From Prevotella bivia DSM 20514 (lineage in GTDB: Bacteria > Bacteroidota > Bacteroidia > Bacteroidales > Bacteroidaceae): a stretch of 64,000 nt of DNA. The translations under genes were made by a program, and so were the position numbers. The notes beneath the pieces are model-generated. The model had not been told where the DNA came from. It made no database searches and was given only the letters and a program-made list of their open reading frames with translations. Below, in pieces: positions 63,291-64,000 of the stretch (positions are counted from its first letter, which is position 1; every line of letters starts with the position of its first letter). Location of the stretch: assembly GCF_000262545.1 (NCBI RefSeq), contig NZ_JH660659.1, forward strand, positions 67,240 to 131,239. The letters run 5' to 3'.

Positions 63291-64000
63291 ATGGATACTA
63301 CAGAGTTACTCAGAAAAGTTAGAAAAATAGAGATCAAGACACAAGGGTTAAGTAAAAATATCTTTGCTGGTCAATATCACTCTGCCTTTAAAGGTAGAGG
63401 TATGGCTTTTTCTGAAGTGCGTGAGTATCAATATGGTGATGATGTGCGTGATATCGAATGGAATGTAACTGGACGTTTTCATCATCCTTATGTCAAGGTC
63501 TTTGAAGAAGAGCGTGAGCTAACAGTAATGCTTTTAGTGGATGTGAGTGGATCTCTTGATTTTGGAACACGTGAACAAATGAAGCGTGATCGTGTTACCG
63601 AAATTGCAGCTACACTAGCCTTTTCCGCTATTCAAAACAATGATAAAGTAGGGGTTATCTTCTTTTCTGACCAGATAGAGAAATATATTGCGCCATCAAA
63701 AGGACGTAAACACATTCTCTATTGCATTAGAGAGATGCTTACTTTTAAGCCAGAAAGTAAACGCACAGATATAAAAATTGCAATAGAATACCTAACTAAA
63801 GTTTTAAAGCGTAGATGTACGGCTTTTCTTATCAGTGATTTTTATACAAAAATCAACTTTGAACAATCGCTTACTATTGCTAATAAAAAGCATGATGTTG
63901 TAGCAATTCAAGTATATGATGAGCGTGCAAAAGAATTGCCAGATGTTGGTTTGATGAAAGTTATAGATGCAGAAACAAATCATCAAATGTACATTGATAC
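63291..64000 (+). CDS. DUF58-family protein of the Bat operon (cut by window edge)
   Basis: Open from ATG at 63291 to the window end (236 codons). The signature REYQYGDDVRDIEWNVTGRFHHPYVKVFEEERE is the DUF58 core, followed by a vWA-like segment with a metal-site motif (LLVDVSGSLDFG) and FLISDF. It should be nearly complete, as such proteins have about 280-300 residues. Its pairing with MoxR fits the Bat system, linked to aerotolerance and envelope functions; the molecular role is not known. Confidence 0.88.
   Translation, partial: MDTTELLRKVRKIEIKTQGLSKNIFAGQYHSAFKGRGMAFSEVREYQYGDDVRDIEWNVTGRFHHPYVKVFEEERELTVMLLVDVSGSLDFGTREQMKRDRVTEIAATLAFSAIQNNDKVGVIFFSDQIEKYIAPSKGRKHILYCIREMLTFKPESKRTDIKIAIEYLTKVLKRRCTAFLISDFYTKINFEQSLTIANKKHDVVAIQVYDERAKELPDVGLMKVIDAETNHQMYID

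Overview
The window reads as a chromosomal segment from a member of the Bacteroidales, most likely Prevotellaceae. The evidence is the low GC content, the Bacteroidetes promoter pattern (a TAnnTTTG -7 box, often with a TTG/TTTG -33 element 19-21 bp upstream), the ATP synthase operon that starts with the beta subunit, a RprX/RprY-like two-component pair, a beginning of the Bat (MoxR-DUF58) operon, and many secreted proteins with Bacteroidetes-type signal peptides. Genus-level assignment is inference.

Layout. 1-178 holds the start of a YitT-type membrane protein that runs off the left edge. 464-1590 is an IS30-family element. 1.9-6.5 kb is a storage-polysaccharide operon: glycogen debranching enzyme, GT4 glycogen-synthase-like glycosyltransferase and a GH57 protein that appears to have lost both catalytic residues. 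6.6-13.7 kb carries pheS, nitroreductase, HutD, glutathione peroxidase, an SF1 helicase with an internal DnaQ-like exonuclease domain, and a GNAT acetyltransferase. 13.9-15.7 kb is an IS1634-family element with a 45-bp target duplication. 16-20 kb has galE, a TPM-domain protein with LemA, and pfkA. 20.2-27.5 kb is the complete F1Fo ATP synthase operon (beta, epsilon, a four-helix membrane protein, a, c, b, delta, alpha, gamma). 27.7-34.9 kb has a PerR-like regulator, the RprXY pair, uvrA and a small periplasmic protein. 35.4-43.2 kb has infC-rpmI-rplT, a HPPK-like gene, a glucosaminidase with LysM repeats, a COG0523 metal GTPase, a DUF4923-type lipocalin-like protein, a surface-protein remnant and htrA. 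43.3-45.0 kb is a second IS1634-family copy with a 65-bp target duplication. 45-55 kb has kup, an exported C1 peptidase, pheT, yebC, a YtxH/holin envelope-stress-like trio, a SPOR lipoprotein, ruvX, def and a TPR protein. 55.4-64 kb has nrdD-nrdG, ftsY, rimO, two adjacent HU genes (the second fused to a membrane helix and a LysM-like domain), moxR and a DUF58 gene cut by the right edge.

Most operons are closed by clear intrinsic terminators, which are listed. I saw no tRNA, rRNA or CRISPR array.

The most unusual signals are: (i) three intergenic arrays (about 7.88, 31.2 and 40.85 kb), each of five pseudo-palindromic 15-mers spaced exactly 22 bp apart, with two copies sharing conserved flanks over about 135 bp, which look like a dispersed repeat family whose sites are phased on one face of the DNA helix; (ii) a membrane-spanning HU protein with a LysM-like outer domain, a candidate link between nucleoid and peptidoglycan; (iii) the catalytically dead GH57 protein kept inside a glycogen operon; (iv) a helicase-exonuclease fusion; and (v) two IS1634-type insertions with exceptionally long target duplications.
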